IMG/VR virus record: IMGVR_UViG_3300025646_000032
Coordinates: 1 to 64,000 of that record
Length of the DNA: 64,000 bases
Source of the DNA: a virus
Reading direction: 5' to 3' (one strand)
Shown piece by piece: positions 44,401 to 50,091 of this stretch. A program made the position numbers and the translations under genes. Each line of letters opens with the position of its first letter. Within the stretch, counting starts at the first letter, position 1. Under the pieces are notes generated by a model, which saw only the letters and a list, made by a program, of their open reading frames with translations, did not search any database and had not been told where the DNA came from.

Positions 44401-44585
44401 CAGTAGAAAATATGACACAAATAGCTTCTAACCAAGCTACTGTACCTCCTCCAGCTGTTATTAATAACATAACTAATAATAGCGGCGGAAAAGGTGTTAA
44501 TAATCTTCCCCCAGCAGGAATTAGTCCTAGAGGGACACGACAAAGTACAATGGAACGTTTCTTAGATAGAAGATTCTACGGCTAA
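41463..44585 (+). CDS. Tape-measure-like virion protein with C-terminal M15-type peptidase signature
   Basis: 1040 residues. The first 390 residues are charged and coiled-coil rich (AQEELEQLLEEGIGLEGKKA; EVTKQEAKDDDKKEQREIKQ). Next comes a glycine-rich stretch with hydrophobic Ala/Gly segments (GLLGTAAAGAGAGGLFA), and another Ala-rich hydrophobic region near 640-720. At 850-895 is a zinc-peptidase-like signature SKHMTGSAMDIHG (H854, D861) followed by GSHGGHFIA (H891), resembling D-Ala-D-Ala/endopeptidase family M15. H888 lies where the catalytic Glu would be expected. The tail is Ser/Gly-rich and ends RFLDRRFYG. Position after gp26/gp51 suggests a gp29-like hub tape measure. Confidence 0.75.
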   Translation: MALDRSKIRQAQEELEQLLEEGIGLEGKKAADHKLKVSRKRKEVRRLEKQLSGDAQGARQGDSSAVDQKSDERIAAEREIKDQSQKDVRGEDVNAMDKVRIGGKSTVRQEVDKQGRTKYRDEKSGRYANEEAYQDSESRISMLANSIKKGATTGPTLATTTKANQFGISSASANISRSLGDNAGSIQKMMDKAEPGTKDELKKLIDMMQNAQTLRGQDALEAKQKIIQQKETLRLTAGEQGDALISKLGMDTLQKDLNKGSRIKEALNIDQDATGFKAIKQAFSPTRLFGDPNTGGLSNFYTAGQQEAVAKKEAAVAFEQKQQNTGLNTAGELLEVTKQEAKDDDKKEQREIKQSKKEQLAKEGFDGGVKESDDVVKLLEEIRDILENMSGGMGAAGGGGGGGGGVGLLGTAAAGAGAGGLFASAKAKGGQLLQGARSAGGKIVGSARAAGGALMRGAGKLLRGRGALIAGGAALLGYGASKIFGGDDEEQADAASSGEEASSGKTAYDRAKNRADRRFALADPNVSAVDESGNPIDTTQGDAVPREGSTNDSMAGIRGALTGETREEANARLEKLKNQEGDAAEQEALQRELNASDAALYDNAAEMGALPSQNMGNSADGLQDASDRAAAQLPSSGAVAATGAAGATIAGMGSGDAALTATMARGGGQTAAKATSVGGRLMSGLKTAGRVVGKVALPVTAGLAAYDAYKGFNADENASFGDKLKNAGSSVLSGLTFGLLGTSADETKEQAVANGPAMEPESGDGDDSEDGKAKGKAVKNSHPETGDGFQPLDPDGNPVVDAQGRPAIFTKENAEAFSAMIADSDGAVKGSDIASSQRSLEKNIAVGGATRSKHMTGSAMDIHGTSNTWIRQNGSQYGWRANDYSGSHGGHFIAASGGPLPSGAALASAPMMSSGGGGGGGGGGSLSSGGPMAAMSAALSSGSSSSGSRSSSLAAASSSPSPTMGSIQPTMVAESPTGPAVENMTQIASNQATVPPPAVINNITNNSGGKGVNNLPPAGISPRGTRQSTMERFLDRRFYG

Positions 44586-44969
44586 ACTGTTAGTAGTATA
44601 CACGACATTCTTAATTCCAAACGTCGCTAAGGCTCTCTGACAGCCTTTACAAGGCTTGGCTATACCTGGTATAACCTCTTTTCCATTAGATGTGCGGCGT
44701 GCTCTTACAATATACATTGTATGTTTACTTAGATCTTTGAGCCTATTCTTACTCTTAATATAGTTTAAAATACACTCTGTTTCTGCGTGTAAAAAGATAG
44801 CGTCGTCATTACTGCTGTATTTAAACTGAAAAGGATGAGACTTTTTCTTATTTGTACCAATAGTTATTATTCGTCCCTTTTTATCAACAATAGCTGCTGC
44901 CATACGACTACCGCGTACAGGCTCTACAGTATTAGCAAGCTCTAGTAGTAACTTTACAATAGTATCCAT
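44562..44969 (-). CDS. Cytidine/deoxycytidylate deaminase family protein
   Basis: Zinc-dependent deaminase converting (d)CMP-type nucleotides toward dUMP, supplying dTTP precursors. 135 residues. The active site HAE is at 61-63 (FLHAETECIL), and the zinc cysteines are C107 and C110 in AKPCKGCQRAL. It is shorter than T4 gpCd (193). The ATG at 44969 is chosen because the open frame further upstream runs through the tRNA-Leu gene. It follows tRNA-Leu directly. The 3' end overlaps the convergent tape-measure gene by 24 bases. Confidence 0.82.
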   Translation of the reverse strand: MDTIVKLLLELANTVEPVRGSRMAAAIVDKKGRIITIGTNKKKSHPFQFKYSSNDDAIFLHAETECILNYIKSKNRLKDLSKHTMYIVRARRTSNGKEVIPGIAKPCKGCQRALATFGIKNVVYTTNSLAVESSI

Positions 44970-44975
44970 AATAAT

Positions 44976-45061
44976 TGGTGCCCGTGGCCAGACTCGAACT
45001 GGCACGATCAATGATCGAGAGATTTTAAGTCTCTTGTGTCTACCTATTCCACCACACGGGC
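44976..45061 (-). tRNA. tRNA-Leu (anticodon UAA)
   Basis: 86 nt with encoded CCA. Acceptor stem GCCCGTG/CACGGGC, anticodon stem AGAGA/TCTCT around loop CTTAAAA, long variable arm (CGATC-ATT-GATCG), T arm GCCAG-TTCGAGT-CTGGC. All stems pair. Reads UUA (and UUG by wobble), frequent in this AT-rich genome. Confidence 0.97.
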
Positions 45062-45105
45062 TTTGAGCAAGGATGATCCTTAAATTGTAGTAAATAGAAA
45101 TTTTC

Positions 45106-45182
45106 TGGCGCGCCCGGCAGGACTCGAACCTGCAACCCTCGGCTTAGAAGGCCGATGCTCTATCCAGTTGAGCTACGGGCGC
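45106..45182 (-). tRNA. tRNA-Arg (anticodon UCU)
   Basis: 77 nt with encoded CCA. Acceptor GCGCCCG/CGGGCGC, anticodon stem TCGGC/GCCGA with loop CTTCTAA, T arm GCAGG-TTCGAGT-CCTGC. Reads AGA/AGG. It begins only about 6 bases after the poly-T of the gp32 terminator. Confidence 0.97.
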
Positions 45183-45188
45183 CTTCAG

Positions 45189-45213
45189 AAAAAAGGGGGA
45201 GGGTTACTCCCCC
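45189..45213 (-). terminator. Intrinsic terminator after gp32
   Basis: On the minus strand a 7-bp stem GGGGGAG/CTCCCCC with a TAACC loop followed by six T residues, starting a few bases past the gp32 stop. A textbook Rho-independent terminator. Confidence 0.9.
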
Positions 45214-45219
45214 CACACC

Positions 45220-46137
45220 TTAGTCGTCGGATGCAAGTTTGGCAAAGTAGGATAGTGTATCCTCTTCGTCGTCACTCTCCACAACAGGTGTTACAGGTGC
45301 CTTAGGGGCAGTAGTAACAGACTTTAGAAAAGCCTCATCTTCTGCAGCGTCTTTGGCAGATACTGCTTCTGCTGTACCTACATTAGAACTGCTAGCACCA
45401 AGTACCATATTGAGCTTAGACTTTAACTCGTCATAAGACTTAAAGTTCTTAGGATCAATTAGTTCTTGTAATGAGTGCTGTTGATTCCAAATAGCCTCAA
45501 TAGCTTCATCGGTATCAGCAACAGGTGATGGTGCTTCAAACTCTGACTTGTCATAGTTACGATAACCTTCCACTTGACGAATCTTAATCTTAAAGTTTGC
45601 ACCTTCCCAAAAATCAAATGGGTTGATTGGATTCTCATCTTCAAATGTAGGGTTCATCATATCATTGAGCTTGTCAAAGATCTTTTTACCGTACTTGTAA
45701 AGGAAAACTTTTCCTTCATTAGCAGGGTTACCTGGATCACTTACAACCAAGATGTTTGAGAAGTAAGCAAGTCGACGCTTCTGTTTACGAGCAATCTCCT
45801 TGTTAGCCTCAACACCACTGTTCCAAAGCTCACTATTGAGTTCGGATACAGGATCACTTTGGTTTAGTGTAGTGAGAGAGTTTTCGATGTACCACTTTCC
45901 AGTAGGACCTTGGAATCCGTGATCCCACCTACGCACCCAAGGAAATTCCTCTCCTTTAGTTGGGGGTAAGAAACGAACTACGGCAAAACCATTACCGGCT
46001 TTGTCTACTGTGGGTTTCCATTCTCGATCATCGCCCTGCGATTGCTGGACGGGGTTAGAAATCTTCTCAACCTCTTTCATTAGCTTATCAAAGCCGCCGC
46101 GAGATTTACGAAGATCAGATAGTGAATTAAACGACAT
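45220..46137 (-). CDS. 32: Single-stranded DNA-binding protein (gp32)
   Basis: Coats single-stranded DNA in replication, recombination and repair. 305 residues (T4: 301). An N-terminal cooperativity-type basic start (SLSDLRKSRGGFDKLMKEVE), an OB-type core (GNGFAVVRFLPPTKGEEFPW; WDHGFQGPTGKWYIENSL; NILVVSDPGNPANEGKVFLY; FDFWEGANFKIKIRQVEGYR) and an acidic C-terminal tail (VESDDEEDTLSYFAKLASDD) for partner binding. The zinc-binding His/Cys set of T4 gp32 is not present; there are no cysteines in that segment. A consensus promoter lies upstream inside the neighbouring gene and a strong terminator follows. Confidence 0.96.
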   Translation of the reverse strand: MSFNSLSDLRKSRGGFDKLMKEVEKISNPVQQSQGDDREWKPTVDKAGNGFAVVRFLPPTKGEEFPWVRRWDHGFQGPTGKWYIENSLTTLNQSDPVSELNSELWNSGVEANKEIARKQKRRLAYFSNILVVSDPGNPANEGKVFLYKYGKKIFDKLNDMMNPTFEDENPINPFDFWEGANFKIKIRQVEGYRNYDKSEFEAPSPVADTDEAIEAIWNQQHSLQELIDPKNFKSYDELKSKLNMVLGASSSNVGTAEAVSAKDAAEDEAFLKSVTTAPKAPVTPVVESDDEEDTLSYFAKLASDD

Positions 46138-46163
46138 ATTTTTTCTCCTTATATAGCGTTATA

Positions 46164-46352
46164 TTACGTTTTATTACGTTCTTCATAGTAAAGTTGATCT
46201 AGCATTTCATCTAGATCGTCATCATGTTCACCACTATGTGATGAGTCATAATTATATATGTTATTTATGATTTTGTCAAGCGATTTTTTACTTTTTTTAA
46301 CAACTTTTTTAATTCTCTTATCGCGATCAAAATTGCGATTAGTTTTGGACAT
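46164..46352 (-). CDS. Small charged protein between gp59 and gp32
   Basis: 62 residues, unrecognised. A basic half (NFDRDKRIKKVVKKSKKSLD) is followed by an acidic end (SGEHDDDLDEMLDQLYYEE). The DLDEMLDQL segment could act as an acidic binding helix. Starts within the last codons of gp59 (14-base overlap) without a clear ribosome site. A perfect sigma70-like promoter for gp32 and a hairpin lie inside this reading frame, so part of its sequence is shaped by regulatory needs. Reality as a gene is likely but not certain. Confidence 0.55.
   Translation of the reverse strand: MSKTNRNFDRDKRIKKVVKKSKKSLDKIINNIYNYDSSHSGEHDDDLDEMLDQLYYEERNKT
46196..46217 (-). promoter_or_regulatory. Hairpin in predicted gp32 leader
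   Basis: Perfect 7-bp stem GATCTAG/CTAGATC with an 8-base loop, 59-80 bases upstream of the gp32 ATG and inside the predicted transcript. It is followed by an AT-rich, repeat-like stretch (two ACGTAATA units) running to the ribosome site AAGGAG. The arrangement resembles the autogenous translational operator of T4 gene 32. Confidence 0.45.
46251..46279 (-). promoter_or_regulatory. Consensus sigma70-like promoter for gp32
   Basis: TTGACA (46279-46274), 17-base spacer, TATAAT (46256-46251) on the minus strand, all consensus. Predicted start near 46244, giving gp32 a leader of about 107 nt. It lies within the coding sequence of the 62-residue gene. Confidence 0.8.
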
Positions 46353-46935
46353 TGCCGTACACCTTCTTCAAAGCGCTCTTGTGCTTGTTAAAAACTTTGT
46401 CCTTATCGAATTTAACAAACGGTTTATATTTTTTAATTAATAAACAATAGTCTTGTAACACAAAATCCTCTTTATATCTATCTACAAAAGGTAACAATTT
46501 TTCTAAAATTACAACAGTCTCAATCTGTATTTCTTTGGACATTAAAAGTTTAAAAACTAAAGGGTGTCCAGTATCGTATACTGCTGACTCTAATCTACGA
46601 ATTTCTTGTTGAAGTAGAATAGTGTCTAAATCAGTTTGTAAAGTATACAACAACCTTTGCCGTTTTGTCAACCAGAAATTGTATGTTTCTGTAGCTTCTG
46701 TATCAAATATACCGCCCCATTGATTACCGCTTACAAAGTTAGCTACTAGAAAGTCTATGATTTCATTCTTAGTATAGTCTCTAGCTAGTTTACGCATAGC
46801 AATAAGATCTTTTCTTTTTAAGAATGTTTCTCGTTTACCTTTTACTGCACCTTTATACTTGGTAATGTCATAATCAGGTGTTGTAAAGTGTAATCGTAAA
46901 GAAAGATACAGCCTGTAAACGTCAAAAGGATCCAT
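46339..46935 (-). CDS. 59: DNA helicase loader (gp59)
   Basis: Loads the gp41 replicative helicase onto gp32-coated forks. 198 residues (T4: 217). The N-terminal MDPFDVYRLYLSLRLHFTTP-DYDITKYKGAVKG is diagnostic, with FLKRKDLIAMRKLARDYTKN and FLVANFVSGNQWGGIFDTEA also conserved. It is mostly helical, as in the T4 structure. The order 33-59-32 is as in T4. ATG at 46935 preferred over a TTG two codons upstream; the start lies right after the gp33 stop. Confidence 0.95.
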   Translation of the reverse strand: MDPFDVYRLYLSLRLHFTTPDYDITKYKGAVKGKRETFLKRKDLIAMRKLARDYTKNEIIDFLVANFVSGNQWGGIFDTEATETYNFWLTKRQRLLYTLQTDLDTILLQQEIRRLESAVYDTGHPLVFKLLMSKEIQIETVVILEKLLPFVDRYKEDFVLQDYCLLIKKYKPFVKFDKDKVFNKHKSALKKVYGNVQN

Positions 46936-46937
46936 AT

Positions 46938-47213
46938 TCAATCCAAAGGAAGTTCGTTGCTTTTTTTCTCCTTGAGCATATTCAAATTCAATGCTTCGTT
47001 TTTAATTTTCTCTTTCAATGATGTGCTCAATAGTTTATTCACACTCTCAAGTTCAATTTCATTTCTTTCACAATAGTCAACTAAAACATCCATGTGACTA
47101 AGCTGTGTGCGTAATACTTGTTTCTCAATATGTTGAGAAAATTCTGTTGATGTATTAAATTTTTTTGTGATGAGAAAAATATCTGTTACTTTCTCGTCTT
47201 TAACTAATTCCAT
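46938..47213 (-). CDS. 33: Late transcription coactivator (gp33-like)
   Basis: 91 residues. In T4, gp33 bridges RNA polymerase and the sliding clamp to activate late promoters. Assignment is by position upstream of gp59 and gp32 and by the helical layout HMDVLVDYCERNEIELESVN-KLLSTSLKEKIKNEALNLN, which follows the gp33 core pattern. The end NELPLD is a short hydrophobic-acidic tail at the place of the T4 clamp-binding motif. The AAGGAA ribosome site precedes the ATG. Presence of TATAAATA boxes elsewhere in the window fits a gp33-dependent late system. Confidence 0.68.
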   Translation of the reverse strand: MELVKDEKVTDIFLITKKFNTSTEFSQHIEKQVLRTQLSHMDVLVDYCERNEIELESVNKLLSTSLKEKIKNEALNLNMLKEKKSNELPLD

Positions 47214-48063
47214 TATGATTCCTTTTTAGCCAATCGGCAATATACTCATGCACATCAGAAGGACAATTGATATATGGTTTTATGCACTGCGTAACCTGTG
47301 CCTCACCCGGTTTATCAAAAGAGTAAATAATGTCAGTATTAAAATCTTCTGCTATTGACATAATACTCTGTGGCAGTCCTTTTCCTAAATGTACGTCTGA
47401 ATGTTTTCTTTCATCGATCAATAACTGTAACAAGCCCTGGACAACATCATAAACATGAGTAAAGTCACGTTCTTTTTTTCCAGAACCAAAAACAGTTAAA
47501 GGACGACCATTTAAATAATCGGTTTTAAATTTTCTAATTACAGTGCTATATTCTCCATAATTAGCTTCACGTGGTCCGTACACGTTATAGAAAAACAATT
47601 TAGTACAAAAGATACCATATTGTTCTTCAAACATACTAATCATATCTTCACATGCTTTTTTACTCCAAGTGTAAGGATTTTTTGATTCCTTGTATTGTGT
47701 ACTTGAAGATGTAGCAAAGTAAAGTCTACAATTAAAAATTCTCGCCCAATCACATACCGCCGCGGTTGTAGAAATGTTATTAGAGATTGTGTCGCCAGGA
47801 TAATCAATCGAACGTCTTACTCTGGGACTGTTTGCTAAATGAAAAATAGCATTTGGAGGCGGTATGTGATGTGTAAAGGGCGAGAATCTAGATACATCTT
47901 GAATAAAATACCTAACATTAGGATGCTGTATAACAAAGTCTCCGGCTCTTTTATCATCAATAACTGTAACAAAGAAGCCTTCGTATAACAAACGTTCTAC
48001 AAGATGCGAGCCTATAAAGCCACATCCTCCAGTAACAATTATGTTAGGAATTGTATTAATCAT
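47200..48063 (-). CDS. NAD(P)-dependent sugar epimerase/dehydratase (extended SDR)
   Basis: 287 residues. The nucleotide-binding motif TGGCGFIGS (residues 11-19), IFHLANSP (73-80), SSST (119-122) and the catalytic Y131-x3-K135 (YTWSKK) define an extended short-chain dehydrogenase acting on nucleotide sugars. YNVYGPRE and FGSGKKERDFTHVYDVVQG are the substrate-side motifs, most like UDP-glucuronate decarboxylase or 4-epimerases. It likely makes a sugar nucleotide for the glycosyltransferases. A consensus promoter places the start of transcription at or next to the ATG. Confidence 0.88.
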   Translation of the reverse strand: MINTIPNIIVTGGCGFIGSHLVERLLYEGFFVTVIDDKRAGDFVIQHPNVRYFIQDVSRFSPFTHHIPPPNAIFHLANSPRVRRSIDYPGDTISNNISTTAAVCDWARIFNCRLYFATSSSTQYKESKNPYTWSKKACEDMISMFEEQYGIFCTKLFFYNVYGPREANYGEYSTVIRKFKTDYLNGRPLTVFGSGKKERDFTHVYDVVQGLLQLLIDERKHSDVHLGKGLPQSIMSIAEDFNTDIIYSFDKPGEAQVTQCIKPYINCPSDVHEYIADWLKRNHNGIS

Positions 48064-48070
48064 GTGTTAC

Positions 48071-48099
48071 ATTATACATTATACAAAAAGATTTGTCAA
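48071..48099 (-). promoter_or_regulatory. Consensus sigma70-like promoter for the epimerase gene
   Basis: TTGACA (48099-48094), 17-base spacer, TATAAT (48076-48071), minus strand. Only 7 bases separate the -10 element from the ATG at 48063, so the mRNA may be leaderless. A second TATAAT lies inside the spacer (48083-48078). The -35 overlaps the SleB stop codon. Confidence 0.8.
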
Positions 48100-48656
48100 T
48101 AGTTTTTTGTATAAAATTTGTGTACTCCGTGATATGCTACTAACTGCATATTACGGTTCCAATAAGGATTAACATAATTGGCATGATACCATAAAGCTCC
48201 ATTTGTATTGTCTTCTAGTTCACCACTCATTGCGTCGTGAGCAATACTAACGAACTCTCTATAACGACTCCAATCTTTAATAACATCGGATTTACCATCG
48301 CAGTACCAAGAAAATTGACATTGGTTTCGTAAAGGAATAACCTTACCGCGTTCTAAACCCCACTTGCTTAAACGTGCCTGGTAAACAACCTCGCATGGTG
48401 TGTTAGGATATTTACTAGATTTTGCACGATTTAAGACAACATGAGCTATAGCAATTTGTCCCTCTAGGGGCTCTCCACTAGCCTCAAAATAAATGTTTTT
48501 AGCAATACAAGACACTTGACGCGGGTCTTGTACTTCTTGTATTGCTTCGATATTAGGTGCTGCTTCAATAGTTTTTGCACTAACTGGCTCTTCATCTAGA
48601 GCATTGCAACCACCTAGGATTAGTATTCCGCATAACGATAAAAATACATTACGCAT
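48096..48656 (-). CDS. Cell wall hydrolase, SleB family, with lipoprotein signal
   Basis: 186 residues. Residues 1-17 form a lipoprotein signal peptide (short basic start, hydrophobic LSLCGILIL, lipobox LGGC with C17). The SleB/Hydrolase_2 domain starts near 48: CIAKNIYFEASGEPLEGQ with E58 as likely catalytic acid, IAHVVLNRA, CQFSWYCDG and the end GALWYHANYVNPYWNRN. SleB enzymes are lytic transglycosylases on peptidoglycan. It is probably the lysis enzyme, membrane-anchored after export by the host Sec/Lsp system. It lies downstream of the tmRNA. AAAGGAG precedes the ATG. Confidence 0.88.
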   Translation of the reverse strand: MRNVFLSLCGILILGGCNALDEEPVSAKTIEAAPNIEAIQEVQDPRQVSCIAKNIYFEASGEPLEGQIAIAHVVLNRAKSSKYPNTPCEVVYQARLSKWGLERGKVIPLRNQCQFSWYCDGKSDVIKDWSRYREFVSIAHDAMSGELEDNTNGALWYHANYVNPYWNRNMQLVAYHGVHKFYTKNY

Positions 48657-48684
48657 ATTTTTCTCCTTTAATACAAGGGCCCGT

Positions 48685-48990
48685 TTGATAACAAGGTGGA
48701 ACCCATACCCCGTCTAGCTTAAGCAGCTAGAGCAAATACCTCATCGTTGGCATTTATTTGTTTTGTTGCTTTCACAGTAGCTTCCGCACTGGTCCTCCAC
48801 TTTCCTACTTATTACCTGTCGAACCTGTTCACCCCCATCAGATATGCACTTACCGCAATTTGTTCCAATCAGATGATACCTATCAGTATCGTTTTCTCTT
48901 ACATTGTTACAAATACACAAATACATATCTGGTGGAGGTGGCGGGAATCGCACCCGCGTCCAAGTAACCTTTCAGTCCGTTTCATCGAAC
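48685..48990 (-). ncRNA. ssrA: Transfer-messenger RNA, circularly permuted two-piece form
   Basis: Order on the minus strand: acceptor piece, intervening segment, coding piece. The acceptor piece ends GGACGCGGGTGCGATTCC-CGCCACCTCCACCA, with CCA at 48932-48930. The coding piece starts GGGGGTGAACAGGTTCGAC at 48836. The 7-bp acceptor stem GGGGGTG/CACCTCC forms with one GU pair. P2 forms between AGGTAAT (48817-48811) and GTTACTT (48968-48962). The tag frame runs from GCA (48769) to TAA (48721-48719): ATKQINANDEVFALAA. Its stop sits in the loop of a 6-bp P5 hairpin TCTAGC/GCTAGA. The 93-nt intervening piece is framed by GATATG/CATATC. Outer ends are approximate. The T-loop has G at position 55. 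Confidence 0.93.
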
Positions 48991-49059
48991 AAGGTATTTA
49001 TAATAACACCTTTTGTTTAATATTAAACAAGGTATTTATAATAACACCTTTTGTTTAAT
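48988..49059 (-). repeat. Duplicated 34-bp promoter element upstream of tmRNA
   Basis: Two identical 34-bp copies (48988-49021 and 49026-49059). Each contains a TATAAATA late box (49002-48995 and 49040-49033) embedded in an inverted repeat AAACAA-AA-GGTGTT/AATACC-TTGTTT. Located directly 5' of the tmRNA acceptor piece and 3' of the dioxygenase gene. Confidence 0.9.
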
Positions 49060-49066
49060 TTGTCAA
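49038..49066 (-). promoter_or_regulatory. Sigma70-like promoter for tmRNA
   Basis: TTGACA (49066-49061), 17-base spacer, TATTAT (49043-49038), minus strand; 11 of 12 consensus bases. Overlaps the distal late box, so the tmRNA could be transcribed both early and late. Confidence 0.65.
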
Positions 49067-49068
49067 GC

Positions 49069-50091
49069 CTAAATTGCTATTTTTTGGCCTTCGTTGTATT
49101 CTTGTAATCTTTGCTGATCCACTAAACTAATAAACTCAGCGCCTGTCATTACTTTTCCATTTACTGTATAACTATCCCAATGTCCATGATTAGGATACAG
49201 TTTGTTCATATAAGAAACACTTCTCCACATCTTTCTCATATTACCATCTTTAATGTTGGTTGGACGTGCATGTAATGTAATATTTTGATCCATATACACA
49301 ACCTGTCCGTCTTGCCAATCATGTTCGTATATGTATTCGGGTTTATTTATTTGTTCCCAGAGATGCTCTTTAAATTTTAAACTGTCATACTCTGTCATAC
49401 CCTCGAAGTGAGAAAACAACGAGCCAGGAAAATGAATACCTTTAACACCGGCTGATGTTTCTTGCTGTAACTTACAAGACATACCGTCTATTGGAACCTG
49501 ATTGTAACGAACTAATGCTTTTTGTTCGTCAATTAAATCTCCAGTAAAGTTGACTCTATTCCACTTGTAAACACTACGAAGTTCATCTACCATTGTTTTG
49601 TCTTCTTGGCTCAGTTTGTCGTAAGCCTCGGCAGTACATAAGAAACAAGTTTGTGAATTTTCTGAATGTTCTACAGATACTAAACCAATTACTCGCGCGC
49701 CGTCATCAACAGCAACCTGATCACTATGCCAACCCAACGAGCCGTTGGCAAATAAACCTTTTGGGCGTCCTTTCTTACCTAGCTGATAGGTAACAACATT
49801 CATGGTGTCCCGATATTCGGGCTCAATCTCGCTTGAGACGTTGAAGATATCTAGTCGTAAACTGGACCAATGTTTACCCATGTTGCTAAGAGACACTGCT
49901 CGATTAACAATAGACTGTGCACCTTCGCCCCAACTATTTTGGACTTCCCAGGTTCTTTTTTGATTTAATTTTTGTTTAACTAGGACGACTGCTTTGTTTG
50001 CTACTAGTTTGCCCAAATCCTCGATGTGCTCATCAGAGTAAATGTCAAAGTCGTATGCTTCAGTTGCCCCGTTTAAGGATTTCGTTTTCAT
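49069..50091 (-). CDS. TauD/TfdA-like 2-oxoglutarate-dependent dioxygenase
   Basis: 340 residues. The iron site is H122-x-D124 (LGWHSDQV) and the distal H274 (NITLHARPTN), with R290 (KMWRSVSY) for 2-oxoglutarate. The length, the fold order and GLVSVEHSENSQTCFLCTAE match the TauD/TfdA family of Fe(II) oxygenases. The substrate cannot be predicted; taurine specificity is not implied. Chosen start ATG 50091; a TTG at 50109 would extend it by six residues. Overlaps the nuclease gene upstream by 32 bases. It precedes the tmRNA promoter region. Confidence 0.82.
   Translation of the reverse strand: MKTKSLNGATEAYDFDIYSDEHIEDLGKLVANKAVVLVKQKLNQKRTWEVQNSWGEGAQSIVNRAVSLSNMGKHWSSLRLDIFNVSSEIEPEYRDTMNVVTYQLGKKGRPKGLFANGSLGWHSDQVAVDDGARVIGLVSVEHSENSQTCFLCTAEAYDKLSQEDKTMVDELRSVYKWNRVNFTGDLIDEQKALVRYNQVPIDGMSCKLQQETSAGVKGIHFPGSLFSHFEGMTEYDSLKFKEHLWEQINKPEYIYEHDWQDGQVVYMDQNITLHARPTNIKDGNMRKMWRSVSYMNKLYPNHGHWDSYTVNGKVMTGAEFISLVDQQRLQEYNEGQKIAI

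Noticed and set aside
44970-45011. Upstream extension of the dCMP deaminase start
   Set aside because: It would translate through the tRNA-Leu gene. An ATG at 44969 starts right after the tRNA and fits the family.
46938-47213. Alternative reading of the gp33-like gene as a generic small protein
   Set aside because: Position 33-59-32 and the helical pattern both favour gp33, although confidence stays moderate.
48747-49058. Plus-strand open frame of 103 codons across the tmRNA region
   Set aside because: It is antisense to the tmRNA and its promoter repeat, and no ribosome site or known domain is seen. The RNA structure explains the sequence.
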